From positions 186,001 through 250,000 of the forward strand of contig NZ_BMIM01000001.1 in assembly GCF_014642275.1 (NCBI RefSeq): DNA of 64,000 nucleotides. The letters run 5' to 3'. Positions 24,639 through 33,858 of this stretch are shown here, piece by piece (within the stretch, counting starts at the first letter, position 1; the number at the start of each line of letters is the position of its first letter). The position numbers and the translations under genes are program-made. Under the pieces are notes generated by a model, which ran no database searches, was not told the origin of the DNA, and saw nothing but the letters and a program-made list of their open reading frames with translations. The stretch comes from Flavobacterium lutivivi. Lineage in GTDB: Bacteria; Bacteroidota; Bacteroidia; Flavobacteriales; Flavobacteriaceae.

Positions 24639-25235
24639 ATGATATACGAATTCAAAGGGTTCATCCCAGTCATACACGAAAGTAGTTTCATCCATCCGCA
24701 AGCCGTGGTAACGGGTAACGTGATTATTGGAAAAAAAGTGTACGTTGGTCCAGGTGCTGCCATTCGTGGCGATTGGGGAGAAATTGTTATTGAAGACGGA
24801 TGTAATGTTCAGGAAAACTGCACTATTCATATGTTTCCAGGAAAATCAATGGTATTGAAAGCTGGAGCACACATTGGTCACGGAGCCATTATTCACGGAG
24901 CAAATATCGGTGCCAACTGTTTGGTCGGAATGAACGCTGTAATTATGGATGACGTAAATGTTGGAGATGAGTGTATTATTGGTGCTTTAAGTTTTATCAA
25001 AGCCGGAATGCAAATTCCAAATAGAAAAATGGTAGTTGGAAATCCAGCCACAATAATAAAAGATGTTTCAGACGAAATGATCGATTGGAAAACCAAAGGA
25101 ACTGCTTTGTACCAACAATTGCCAAAAGAGTGCTACGAAACTTTAAAAGCAGTTGAACCATTAAGAGAAATTCCAGCCAATCGACCGACGCAGGAAGCGT
25201 TTTATAAAACATTAGAAGAATTTAAAAGAAAGTAA
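24639..25235 (+). CDS. paaY: Hexapeptide-repeat protein PaaY
   Basis: 198 residues. Left-handed beta-helix of the gamma-carbonic anhydrase family, with repeated V.IG / GANIG units and metal-ligand His residues (NCTIHMFPG, HIGHGAIIHGANIG). PaaY is a thioesterase that removes dead-end CoA thioesters formed in the pathway. It is the last recognised paa gene here; a heptamer array separates it from the 2-oxoacid dehydrogenase E2 gene. Confidence 0.9.
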   Translation: MIYEFKGFIPVIHESSFIHPQAVVTGNVIIGKKVYVGPGAAIRGDWGEIVIEDGCNVQENCTIHMFPGKSMVLKAGAHIGHGAIIHGANIGANCLVGMNAVIMDDVNVGDECIIGALSFIKAGMQIPNRKMVVGNPATIIKDVSDEMIDWKTKGTALYQQLPKECYETLKAVEPLREIPANRPTQEAFYKTLEEFKRK

Positions 25236-25304
25236 TCAGTCTGCAGTATCTAGTTGGCAGCTTGCCGTTACTGAATACTAAAAACTGAGTACTGAACACT
25301 GAAA
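25236..25304 (+). repeat. Inverted heptamer array between paaY and the E2 gene (NCAGTNN / ACTGANN)
   Basis: Left arm: TCAGTCT, GCAGTAT, CTAGTTG, GCAGCTT (25236-25263). Right arm in the reverse orientation: ACTGAAT, ACTAAAA, ACTGAGT, ACTGAAC, ACTGAAA (25270-25304). It ends directly before the E2 start codon and uses the same word family as the 15806 array. Confidence 0.85.
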
Positions 25305-25305
25305 T

Positions 25306-26598
25306 ATGAGTAAAGTAGAGTTCAAAATGCCTAAAATGGGCGAAAGTATCACTGAAGCAACCATCATTAATTGGTTGAAAAATGTTGGTGACTATATTCA
25401 AGCAGAAGAAACTTTGGTTGAAGTGGCAACAGATAAGGTTGATAATGATGTACCTTCACCAGTATCAGGCGTTATTACTGAAATTCGTTTTCATAAAAAT
25501 GATATAGTAGAAGTAGGAACAGTTTTGGCTTTGATAGATACAAATGGAGTTCAAGAAGCAAGAAGTCAGAAGCAAGAAGTCTTTGAAAAAAATATTGTTT
25601 CATCGAATGCAGTTGAAGTACAACAACCTGAAACTCGAAACTTGAAACTTGAAACTCGAAATACTCACGCTTTCATTTCGCCATTAATCATTTCAATTGC
25701 TCAAAAAGAAAATCTTTCCATAGAAGAATTACAAACCATTCCAGGTTCAGGAACCGATGGACGTTTGCAAAAAAGTGATGTTTTCAATTATTTAAAAAAC
25801 CGAAAATATCCATTAAAGTCTATTCCAACAACCAACAACCAACAACCAACAACCAGTTTTCCAAAACCAAAAATCAATTTCGTAGAAGGAAAAGATATAA
25901 TAATTGAAATGGATCGCATGCGCAAAATGATTGCCGATCACATGGTGTATTCCAAACAAACCTCACCACATGTCACTTCGTATATTGAAGTAGATGTGAC
26001 GAATTTGGTCAATTGGCGCAATAAAAACAAAGATAAGTTTCAAGAAAAGCACAATGAAAAATTGACGTTTACACCAGTATTCGTTCAAGCTGTAGCCAAA
26101 GCGATTGTAGATTTTCCTCTGATAAATGTTTCGGTGGATGATAAAAACATTATCGTTCATAATGATATCAATATCGGAATGGCAACCGCTTTGCCGTCAG
26201 GAAATTTAATCGTTCCTGTTGTGAAAAATGCTAATGAAAAAGATTTAGTGGCTTTAGCAAAAGACGTAAATACTTTGGCTGATGCTTCACGAAATAACAA
26301 ATTAAAACCCGAACAAATTCAAGGAAGTACGTTCACTATTTCCAACGTAGGAACTTTTGGAAGTTTGATGGGAACACCGATTATCAACCAACCCGAAGTA
26401 GCCATTTTAGCACTCGGAATTATAAAAAAACGTCCCGAAGTGATTACCACAGAAAAAGGCGACGAAATCGCCATTCGCAGTATGATGTATCTTTCTTTAT
26501 CGTTTGATCATCGAGTAGTAGACGGATTTTTAGGAGGTTCATTCTTGCGAAAAGTAGGCGATTATTTAGAACAATTTGACACAAACACAACTATATAA
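25306..26598 (+). CDS. 2-oxoacid dehydrogenase E2 (dihydrolipoamide acyltransferase)
   Basis: 430 residues. Lipoyl domain (1-78) with lipoyl-Lys in VEVATDKVDNDVPS; subunit-binding domain (about 122-168, ISPLIISIAQKENLSIEELQ, GSGTDGRLQKSDV); catalytic domain (about 195-430) with active site SFDHRVVDG near the end. Acyl transfer in a branched-chain-type complex is likely because an aminotransferase and a fused E1 gene follow. Both flexible linkers contain heptamer arrays of DNA (25556-25582, 25631-25658, 25825-25852), so they read ARSQKQEV, ETRNLKLETRNT and PTTNNQQPTTS instead of the usual Ala/Pro-rich linkers. No E3 gene is in the window. Confidence 0.92.
   Translation: MSKVEFKMPKMGESITEATIINWLKNVGDYIQAEETLVEVATDKVDNDVPSPVSGVITEIRFHKNDIVEVGTVLALIDTNGVQEARSQKQEVFEKNIVSSNAVEVQQPETRNLKLETRNTHAFISPLIISIAQKENLSIEELQTIPGSGTDGRLQKSDVFNYLKNRKYPLKSIPTTNNQQPTTSFPKPKINFVEGKDIIIEMDRMRKMIADHMVYSKQTSPHVTSYIEVDVTNLVNWRNKNKDKFQEKHNEKLTFTPVFVQAVAKAIVDFPLINVSVDDKNIIVHNDINIGMATALPSGNLIVPVVKNANEKDLVALAKDVNTLADASRNNKLKPEQIQGSTFTISNVGTFGSLMGTPIINQPEVAILALGIIKKRPEVITTEKGDEIAIRSMMYLSLSFDHRVVDGFLGGSFLRKVGDYLEQFDTNTTI
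25556..25658 (+). repeat. Two heptamer arrays in the first linker of E2
   Basis: 25556-25582: AAGCAAG, AAGTCAG, AAGCAAG, then AAGTCT. 25631-25658: AAACTCG, AAACTTG, AAACTTG, AAACTCG. Each is about 28 bases, which is not a multiple of three, so the units are read in changing frames. Confidence 0.85.
25825..25852 (+). repeat. Heptamer array in the second linker of E2 (CCAACAA x4)
   Basis: Four identical units CCAACAA followed by CCAG, translated as PTTNNQQPTTS between the subunit-binding and catalytic domains. Confidence 0.9.
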
Positions 26599-26601
26599 AT
26601 T

Positions 26602-27666
26602 ATGAACGAGATTATGACTGAAATCAAAATAACTAAAGTTAAAGAAAGTAGAGTTAACCAAGTTGATTTAGAAAATGTAACAATGGGATTTAATTTTACC
26701 GATCACATGTTTATTTGCAATTACAACAATGGCGAATGGCATAATCCTAGAATTGAACCTTTAGCATTAATACCAACGCATCCTGCAGCTATGGCTTTAC
26801 ATTATGGGCAAGCCATTTTTGAGGGAATGAAAGCGACTTTAGGAAAAGATGGAACACCATTATTGTTTCGTCCTTTGGAAAATGCAAAGCGAATGAATTT
26901 CAGTGCAGATAGAATGGGAATGCCTTTGTTTCCTGAAGATTTATTTGTGGAAGCATTAAAACAATTTACAGCTATTGAAAAAAATTGGATACCAACAAAA
27001 AAAGGAAGTGCTTTATACTTACGACCATTCATATATGCTGATGAACCATTTATAGGTATGCGAGCGGCAACTTCATTCAAATTTATGATTATTGCTTCTC
27101 CAGCTGGACCGTTTTTCAGCAGAAAAATAAAACTATACGCAGAAAAAAAATATGTACGTGCTGTAAATGGTGGAACTGGAGAAGCCAAAGCAGCCGGAAA
27201 TTATGCAGCAGCCATTCGTCCAACAGAATACGCAAAAGCAAAAGGTTACGATCAAGTATTGTGGTTAGACGCTCACGATTTTGAGTACATTCAAGAAGTG
27301 GGAACGATGAACATTTTCTTCAAAATTGATGGAAAATTTATAACACCAAGTTTAACAGGTTCGATTTTATCAGGAATAACCAGAATGAGTGTTATTGATT
27401 TATTGAGGAGTAAAGGTTTTGAAGTAATTGAAAGAACAATTAAAATTTCTGAAATTATTGAAGCTTCACAAAACAGAACTTTAGAAGAAGCATTCGGAAC
27501 CGGAACAGCTGTTGGAATTGCCATGATAGAAGAAATTGGAAATAACGATTTATCAATAAAATTTCCTGAAGAAAATCCAGTTTCGGTAATGGTAAATGAT
27601 ACATTGAATGCTATTAAAGTTCAAGATATCAAAGATGAATTTGGTTGGATTGTAGAAGCAAAATAA
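26602..27666 (+). CDS. ilvE: Branched-chain amino acid aminotransferase (class IV PLP)
   Basis: 354 residues from the ATG at 26602, 3 bases after the E2 stop; a second in-frame ATG at 26614 is an alternative. Fold-type IV aminotransferase of the eukaryote-like group: ALHYGQAIFEGMKA, YLRPFIYADEP, PLP Lys196 in GTGEAKAAGNYAAA, and QEVGTMNIFF. It interconverts branched-chain amino acids and 2-oxoacids with glutamate. Placed between E2 and E1, it would feed the dehydrogenase directly. Aromatic substrates such as phenylalanine are possible but not shown. Confidence 0.92.
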   Translation: MNEIMTEIKITKVKESRVNQVDLENVTMGFNFTDHMFICNYNNGEWHNPRIEPLALIPTHPAAMALHYGQAIFEGMKATLGKDGTPLLFRPLENAKRMNFSADRMGMPLFPEDLFVEALKQFTAIEKNWIPTKKGSALYLRPFIYADEPFIGMRAATSFKFMIIASPAGPFFSRKIKLYAEKKYVRAVNGGTGEAKAAGNYAAAIRPTEYAKAKGYDQVLWLDAHDFEYIQEVGTMNIFFKIDGKFITPSLTGSILSGITRMSVIDLLRSKGFEVIERTIKISEIIEASQNRTLEEAFGTGTAVGIAMIEEIGNNDLSIKFPEENPVSVMVNDTLNAIKVQDIKDEFGWIVEAK

Positions 27667-27670
27667 ATTG

Positions 27671-28543
27671 ATGAAAAGGATATATTTAATATTATTATTC
27701 ATGTTAACACATAATATTTTTTCTCAAGAAAAAGTTGTGATAAGATATGATAATGGAAATATTAAATATGAAGGATTTGTAGTTAATAATACTTTTGATA
27801 GTATTTATAAAGAGTATTATCCAAATGGTGTTTTAAAGTCAGAAGGATTTTATAAAAACTGCGATTATAAAACTAATCATAAGATTTTTGTTTATGCTAG
27901 TTGTGGTGTCGAAAATAAAATTGATAGTATAAGCAAAGGTAAGATGAATGGTCAATGGAAAACATACTATGATAATGGTAAAATTGAAAGTGTTGAAAAC
28001 TATTATTGTGGAATAAAACAAGGAAATTTTTATTATTATTCTAATGATGGTAAGATTTTAGATTTTGACTTTTATGATGGTAATAGAAAAATAATTTCTC
28101 AATCTTATAATGAAAATCAAACTTTAAGTGAAATAGAATATTTTGATCAAAAATGGTTAAAAAATAAGAAATATGAAATCACAAGAACTATAGAATTCTA
28201 TGAAAATGGTAATTATAAAAGTGAAACTTTAGTTGAGGAAAAAGTTGATGGATTTGAGCATGAAAGTTACAAAGAATATTATTCAAATGGATTTTTAAAA
28301 ACAGAAAATGTTTTAATTGATGGAGACAAACATGGAATTTGTTATGAATATTATGAAAATGGAAATGTAAAAAATGTTGGTTTTTTTGAATATGATAAAC
28401 CAGTTTTTGTTCAGTTGATTTATAATGAAGATGGAACTCCAAATAAACTAGAAAGATGGAAAAAAGGAAAATTAATTTCAACTGAAAATAATTTTGATCC
28501 TAAAAAATCTTTTAAATACCAAGTAAAGAAATATAAAGAATAA
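27671..28543 (+). CDS. YwqK-like MORN_2 repeat protein, exported
   Basis: 290 residues from the ATG at 27671, 4 bases after the aminotransferase stop. Signal peptide (1-18, HNIFSQ) and then repeated YY.NG.LK.EG.Y units (YYPNGVLKSEG, YYDNGKIESVE, YYSNGFLKTEN, YYENGNVKNVG), the MORN_2 motif found in proteins named toxin-antitoxin component YwqK. No toxin gene adjoins. It interrupts an otherwise enzymatic E2-aminotransferase-E1 series and is visibly more AT-rich than its neighbours, suggesting a later insertion. The function is unknown. Confidence 0.75.
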   Translation: MKRIYLILLFMLTHNIFSQEKVVIRYDNGNIKYEGFVVNNTFDSIYKEYYPNGVLKSEGFYKNCDYKTNHKIFVYASCGVENKIDSISKGKMNGQWKTYYDNGKIESVENYYCGIKQGNFYYYSNDGKILDFDFYDGNRKIISQSYNENQTLSEIEYFDQKWLKNKKYEITRTIEFYENGNYKSETLVEEKVDGFEHESYKEYYSNGFLKTENVLIDGDKHGICYEYYENGNVKNVGFFEYDKPVFVQLIYNEDGTPNKLERWKKGKLISTENNFDPKKSFKYQVKKYKE

Positions 28544-28557
28544 ATAATTCTTGATAG

Positions 28558-30603
28558 ATGTTAGATAAAAATATACTAGAAAAAGCCTTCACCACAATGG
28601 CAACTGCCAAAGCAATGGCCGAATTGTATGAAGAAAATTTTAAAATAGTTTCTAAATATGTTCATGCTACTTCTCGTGGTCATGAAGCGATACAAATTGC
28701 AGTTGCAATGCAATTATTGCCACAAGATTATGCATTTCCTTATTATCGTGATGACGCAATGATGTTAGGAATTGGGATGCAACCTTACGATTTGATGTTA
28801 CAATTGATGGCAAAAAAAGACGATCCATTTTCTGGTGGAAGAACCTATTATTGTCATCCGAGTTTAAAAGATGCTGACAAGCCAAAAATTCCACATCAAT
28901 CTTCCGCAACCGGAATGCAAGCTATTCCAGCAACTGGAGCAGCGATGGGATTTTGGTACAAAGAAAATACAGGTTTACAAAATGATAATGAGCTAAAACC
29001 ACTCGTAGTTTGTTCTCTTGGCGATGCATCGGTAACCGAAGGAGAAATAGCCGAAGCCTTGCAAATGGCTGCTTTAAAGCAATTACCAATTTTATATTTA
29101 GTACAAGACAACGGCTGGGATATTTCGGCAAATGCTAAAGAAACTCGTGCACAAAATGCGTTTGAATACGCCAAAGGTTTCCACGGAATTGAAGCGATTT
29201 CAATTGATGGAGCGAATTTTTCCGAAAGCTATTTAGCGGTTCAAAAAGTAGTGAAAACCATTCGTGAAGAACGACGTCCGTTTTTGGTTCATGCCAAAGT
29301 ACCATTGTTAAACCATCATACATCTGGTGTTCGAATGGAATGGTATCGTGATGATTTGGAAGAAGCACAATCTCGTGATCCATATCCAGTTTTGAAAAAG
29401 CAATTAGTTGAAGCAGGATTTACAGATGATGAAATTCAAACTATAGAAAATGCGGCTAAAGCCAAAGTGCAAGTCGATTTTGATAAAGCACAATTAGCGG
29501 AAGATCCAAAACCAGAAGATTTATTCACACACGATTTTGCTCCAACGCCAATTACAGAAGAAGTTGGTAAACGAAATCCAGAGCGAGAAGATAAAGTGGT
29601 GATGGTCGATTGCGCGCTTTTTGCTGTAGAAGAATTAATGAAAAAACATCCTGAATGTTTGTTGTATGGACAAGATGTTGGAGCACGTTTAGGCGGTGTT
29701 TTCAGAGAAGCAGCAACATTGGCACAAAAATTTGGAGACGAACGCGTTTTCAATACGCCAATCCAAGAAGCTTTTATTGTAGGTTCAACGGTTGGAATGT
29801 CGGCAGTTGGATTAAAACCGATTGTTGAGGTGCAGTTTGCGGATTACATTTGGCCAGGATTGAACCAGTTGTTTACCGAAGTTAGTCGTTCGTGTTATTT
29901 ATCTAACGGGAAATGGCCTGTGAGTATGATTTTGCGTGTTCCAATTGGTGCTTACGGAAGTGGTGGACCATATCATTCGTCTTCTGTAGAAAGTGTTTTG
30001 ACCAATATTCGCGGAATAAAAATCGCGTATCCGAGCAATGGTGCCGATTTAAAAGGTTTGATGAAAGCTGCTTATTACGACCCAAATCCAGTTGTGATTT
30101 TGGAGCACAAAGGTTTGTATTGGAGCAAAGTAAAAGGAACCGAAACCGCTAGAGTTAATGAACCAAGCGAAGATTACATGTTGCCTTTTGGAAAAGCCAA
30201 TATTGTTCAAGAAATTTGGGAACAAGAAACCGATGAAACCATAACCGTAATTACATACGGAATGGGAGTTCATTGGGCGTTGAATGCTTCTGCAACAATG
30301 AAAAATCAAGTGGAGATTATCGATTTACGAACGCTGTATCCTCTTGATACAGAAACTATTTTCAAATCGGTTAAAAAAGCAAAAAAATGCCTTGTCGTTA
30401 CCGAAGAACCAACCAATAATTCTTTCGCAAGAAGTTTAGCCGGATTAATTCAAGAAAATTGTTTTAAATATTTAGACGCACCAGTAATGGTCATCGGTTC
30501 CGAAAATATGCCTGCCATTCCACTCAACAGCACATTGGAGTTTACCATGATACCAAATGTGGATAAAGTGAAAGCTAAAATGGAAGAGCTATTGAATTAT
30601 TAA
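28558..30603 (+). CDS. 2-oxoacid dehydrogenase E1, fused alpha and beta subunits (branched-chain type)
   Basis: 681 residues. The alpha part (about 1-320) carries the thiamine diphosphate motif from GDASVTEGEIAEAL to QDNGWDIS and the phosphorylation-loop-like YRDDLEEAQSRDPYP. The beta part (about 345-681) has QDVGARLGGVFREA, FNTPIQEAFIVGSTVGMS and EVQFADYIWPGLNQL. Decarboxylates branched-chain 2-oxoacids and passes the acyl group to E2; E3 must be encoded elsewhere. Such alpha/beta fusions are usual in Bacteroidota. Phenylpyruvate as a substrate would tie the gene to the paa block; this is an inference. Confidence 0.92.
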   Translation: MLDKNILEKAFTTMATAKAMAELYEENFKIVSKYVHATSRGHEAIQIAVAMQLLPQDYAFPYYRDDAMMLGIGMQPYDLMLQLMAKKDDPFSGGRTYYCHPSLKDADKPKIPHQSSATGMQAIPATGAAMGFWYKENTGLQNDNELKPLVVCSLGDASVTEGEIAEALQMAALKQLPILYLVQDNGWDISANAKETRAQNAFEYAKGFHGIEAISIDGANFSESYLAVQKVVKTIREERRPFLVHAKVPLLNHHTSGVRMEWYRDDLEEAQSRDPYPVLKKQLVEAGFTDDEIQTIENAAKAKVQVDFDKAQLAEDPKPEDLFTHDFAPTPITEEVGKRNPEREDKVVMVDCALFAVEELMKKHPECLLYGQDVGARLGGVFREAATLAQKFGDERVFNTPIQEAFIVGSTVGMSAVGLKPIVEVQFADYIWPGLNQLFTEVSRSCYLSNGKWPVSMILRVPIGAYGSGGPYHSSSVESVLTNIRGIKIAYPSNGADLKGLMKAAYYDPNPVVILEHKGLYWSKVKGTETARVNEPSEDYMLPFGKANIVQEIWEQETDETITVITYGMGVHWALNASATMKNQVEIIDLRTLYPLDTETIFKSVKKAKKCLVVTEEPTNNSFARSLAGLIQENCFKYLDAPVMVIGSENMPAIPLNSTLEFTMIPNVDKVKAKMEELLNY

Positions 30604-30720
30604 ACGTTCAACACAATTCATTTCTATAAAGGAAGAAAATCTAGTCGATTACTCAAGAAATCTGCTTGTTAAAAAAAATAAATTATAATCTTCTATATTT
30701 TTTATAGCTTGCAGGTTAAT

Positions 30721-33700
30721 ATGACAAAAAAATGTTTTGTTCTGTGTTTTTTTCTGTTTTTGAGCAAGCTATTCTTCGCTCAAAACCAGCTTTCTTTTAT
30801 TAATTTTTCAGAAAAAGACGGATTAAACGACAAATACATTTACGGTATTACCCAAGACAAAAACAACACAATTTGGATTGGAACTGGTGGAGGTTTGTAT
30901 CGATACGATGGACATCATTTTACCAAGGTGAATAGCCCAATTGATAAACCTGGTCGGCAAATAAACAATGTACTTCAAAATGTGTATTGTGATAAATCGG
31001 GGAAAATTTGGTTATCAAGTATCAATGCTTTACAAGTTTTTGACCCAGCAACTTATAGCTTCAAGGCAGTAAATTATTCAGATAAGACAATTGACAGCAT
31101 GATTAAGGGTTTTATTATGGGTTTTACCGAAGATAGGAATGGAAATATCTGGATTGCTACGCAAAAAGATTATTGGTATAAGTACAATAGAAAAACCCAA
31201 AAAGCTACGCATTTTATTCCAAAAGATGCAAATATCTCGAGTGCGTCAAAATGTGTTTTAAAAATATTAGAAACAACAGACGGTAAACTTTGGGCAATAA
31301 CAACCAATGGTTTGCTAGAATTTTCTTCAAGCGGAAGAATTATACCACATTGGAACATCAAAAATGGAAAGCTTTCAGCAAATCAATTTTATGATGGATA
31401 TTTTGATGACAAACGAAAATGTATTTGGTTAGCTGGAGGTTTTGACGGAATTGTACAGTATAACCCAAATTTGGATACTTTTCAAAATCAACCACTCATT
31501 GTGAAAGGTTCAAAAAATTCAAATCCAGCAAACTTTGTGACTTTAGTCAAACAAAAAGATGAAAATACGATTTGGTTTTCTGCTGGGATTTTGGGTGAAT
31601 ATTCTATAACGGATAATACTTTTTTTAATTATGGAACAACTTATAAAGATGAATATTCATATAAGTTAAATCAAATTAGTCGTTTGTTTCATGATCGTGA
31701 AAAAAATCTTTGGATTACTTCCTATTCTGGTTTGTCCATGTTGCCTTGGCAAAACAACCAAATAAAAACTATTCCTTTATTCAATCAACAGGCAGAATAT
31801 ACCATCGAACCTTATACTACGCTTGATTACAAAGGAGGTTATCTTATTGCTAATAATACTAGTAATGGATTAATTTGGATAAAACCTAATCAGAAAGACA
31901 TAACTCTGATTGAAAACCCATTTTACAAAGGCCAATATCGTAATATGAAGGGAATTGAAGCTTTGGTTCGCACTAAAAGAGGTCAAATTTATGCGGCAAG
32001 TGCTGAAAACCTTTTTTATTTTGATCAGGCCACAAATAGTTTAATTCCAATTGATACTAAAGATCAAAACGGCAATAAACCAGTTTCTATAATTAAAATT
32101 ATATCGGATAGTTTTGATAATCTTTTCATGACTTCTTACAATAATGGCTTTTACGTTTTCAACACCAAAACTCAAAAACTGATGCATTACAATTTGCATG
32201 ATGTTGATGCCAAGAACGTAAATACATCATCCAATATGATTTCGCCAAGAATTGAAGATGCTCAAGGGAATATTTGGTTTACAAACACAGATGGTGTTTA
32301 TTGTTGGGAAAGAAAAAAAGGAATTTATAAGCATTATGCCTATGGCAAAGCCAAAAATAATGGTGCAACTATTACTCAATCTATAGACATAATTCAAGAT
32401 GAAAAAGATCGTTATTGGATTTCGACACTTGACAATGGTATTTTTGAATTAGTGCTTGATGGAAGTAAAACTTCTTTTAATAATTATGCTAAAGTAAATT
32501 CTAATTTGCCGTCAGATTATTGTGCCAATCTTATTACTGACAAGAAAGGAATTCTTTGGATAGGTACTTCAAATGGTCTTGTGAAATTTGACACTACTGC
32601 TCATCAAGTAATCACAGTGATGGGACAACAAAATGGTTTTAAAGATAATTTTATCTCAGTTAAATTAGATCTTCTGTCAAATGGCGAAATTGCTGTTAAT
32701 CACTATGGAAGCTTGGCAATTTTTAACCCTAAAACTTACAAGATAAATGCATTACGTCCTGAACTTCGTTTCACAGAAATAAAAGTTCTTGATCGTTTTC
32801 TTTCTCTCCAAGATATTGCATCTGGTAAAATTGAGTTGAAACACAATCAAAACTTTTTAAGCTTTGAATGGTCAACAGATGTATTCAATAATTCCAATCA
32901 GGCTCGTTATGCTTATAAACTGGAAGGATTTGATGATAAATGGGTTTATATAACGACAAATCAGGCAACTTATTCATCGCTAGAAGATGGTGATTACACT
33001 TTTGTAGTGAAATCAGCAAACAATGATGGTCTTTGGGGAAATGAAACAAAGTACAAAATACATATTGCAACACCTTTCTGGAAAGCATGGTGGTTTTACC
33101 TAGTTATTGCTGGATTAGTCTTCACGTTGATTTATGTGTTTTATCAATTCAAGATGAAACAAGTTAGAAAAGAAGAAGAGCTTAAATCTAATTTTTCGCG
33201 CCAGTTGGCAGAAATAGAAATGAAAGCACTACGAGCACAAATGAACCCGCATTTTATCTTCAATTCGCTCAATAGTATTCAAAAGTATATTCTTAAAAAC
33301 GACACTTTTGCTGCTTCGCAATATTTGACAAAATTTTCTAAACTTATCAGACTAATTCTTGATCATAGCAATCAAAACTTTATTTCATTGAGTAGCGAAA
33401 TAGAGTTGCTTAAACTTTATGTAGAAATTGAAGATATGCGATTTGACAATCAGTTTGATTACCATTTTGAAATAGCTGAAAATTTAAATTCTGAGAGCAT
33501 TCAAATTCCTTCAATGATTATTCAACCGTATATAGAAAATGCTATTTGGCACGGATTATTACATAAAGAAACCAAAGGTAGATTATCTATTACATTCAAA
33601 GAAAAAGATGGTTGTATAAAAGTCGTTGTAGATGATGACGGAATTGGAAGAGAAAAAGCACTTGAAATTAAGAGTAAACAAGTGCTAAAGAAAAAAAGTT

Positions 33701-33858
33701 ATGGTTTGCAAATAACAGAAGATAGGATTGCAATACTCAATAAAACTCAAAACAGTAAAACTAAGATTTCCATTATTGATAAAATGGATAATACTGGTCA
33801 TGCAATTGGAACAAGAGTGGAACTTTTAATACCAGTTAAAACAATAAATCATGATTAA
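30721..33858 (+). CDS. Two-component propeller histidine kinase, LytS-like transmitter
   Basis: 1045 residues from the ATG at 30721; a TTG at 30709 is less likely. Signal peptide (1-20), then Reg_prop blades (about 25-680; ITQDKNNTIWIGTGGGLYRYDG, EDAQGNIWFTNTDGVY, TDKKGILWIGTSNGLVKFD), a Y_Y_Y domain (about 705-785, YAYKLEGFDDKWVY), one membrane helix (about 800-820, AWWFYLVIAGLVFTLIYVFY) and a His_kinase/HATPase transmitter with H844 in MNPHFIFNSLNSIQ. It resembles a hybrid sensor without the fused receiver: the LytTR regulator gene overlaps its end by 8 bases. Such propeller sensors often detect carbohydrates, but no ligand can be named. Confidence 0.93.
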   Translation: MTKKCFVLCFFLFLSKLFFAQNQLSFINFSEKDGLNDKYIYGITQDKNNTIWIGTGGGLYRYDGHHFTKVNSPIDKPGRQINNVLQNVYCDKSGKIWLSSINALQVFDPATYSFKAVNYSDKTIDSMIKGFIMGFTEDRNGNIWIATQKDYWYKYNRKTQKATHFIPKDANISSASKCVLKILETTDGKLWAITTNGLLEFSSSGRIIPHWNIKNGKLSANQFYDGYFDDKRKCIWLAGGFDGIVQYNPNLDTFQNQPLIVKGSKNSNPANFVTLVKQKDENTIWFSAGILGEYSITDNTFFNYGTTYKDEYSYKLNQISRLFHDREKNLWITSYSGLSMLPWQNNQIKTIPLFNQQAEYTIEPYTTLDYKGGYLIANNTSNGLIWIKPNQKDITLIENPFYKGQYRNMKGIEALVRTKRGQIYAASAENLFYFDQATNSLIPIDTKDQNGNKPVSIIKIISDSFDNLFMTSYNNGFYVFNTKTQKLMHYNLHDVDAKNVNTSSNMISPRIEDAQGNIWFTNTDGVYCWERKKGIYKHYAYGKAKNNGATITQSIDIIQDEKDRYWISTLDNGIFELVLDGSKTSFNNYAKVNSNLPSDYCANLITDKKGILWIGTSNGLVKFDTTAHQVITVMGQQNGFKDNFISVKLDLLSNGEIAVNHYGSLAIFNPKTYKINALRPELRFTEIKVLDRFLSLQDIASGKIELKHNQNFLSFEWSTDVFNNSNQARYAYKLEGFDDKWVYITTNQATYSSLEDGDYTFVVKSANNDGLWGNETKYKIHIATPFWKAWWFYLVIAGLVFTLIYVFYQFKMKQVRKEEELKSNFSRQLAEIEMKALRAQMNPHFIFNSLNSIQKYILKNDTFAASQYLTKFSKLIRLILDHSNQNFISLSSEIELLKLYVEIEDMRFDNQFDYHFEIAENLNSESIQIPSMIIQPYIENAIWHGLLHKETKGRLSITFKEKDGCIKVVVDDDGIGREKALEIKSKQVLKKKSYGLQITEDRIAILNKTQNSKTKISIIDKMDNTGHAIGTRVELLIPVKTINHD

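Noticed and set aside
26802-27188. 128-codon minus-strand open frame in the aminotransferase gene
   Set aside because: Shadow of a gene with intact PLP-site motifs.
27671-28543. Toxin-antitoxin system because of the YwqK name
   Set aside because: No toxin gene adjoins and the protein has a signal peptide; the label comes from a repeat motif only.
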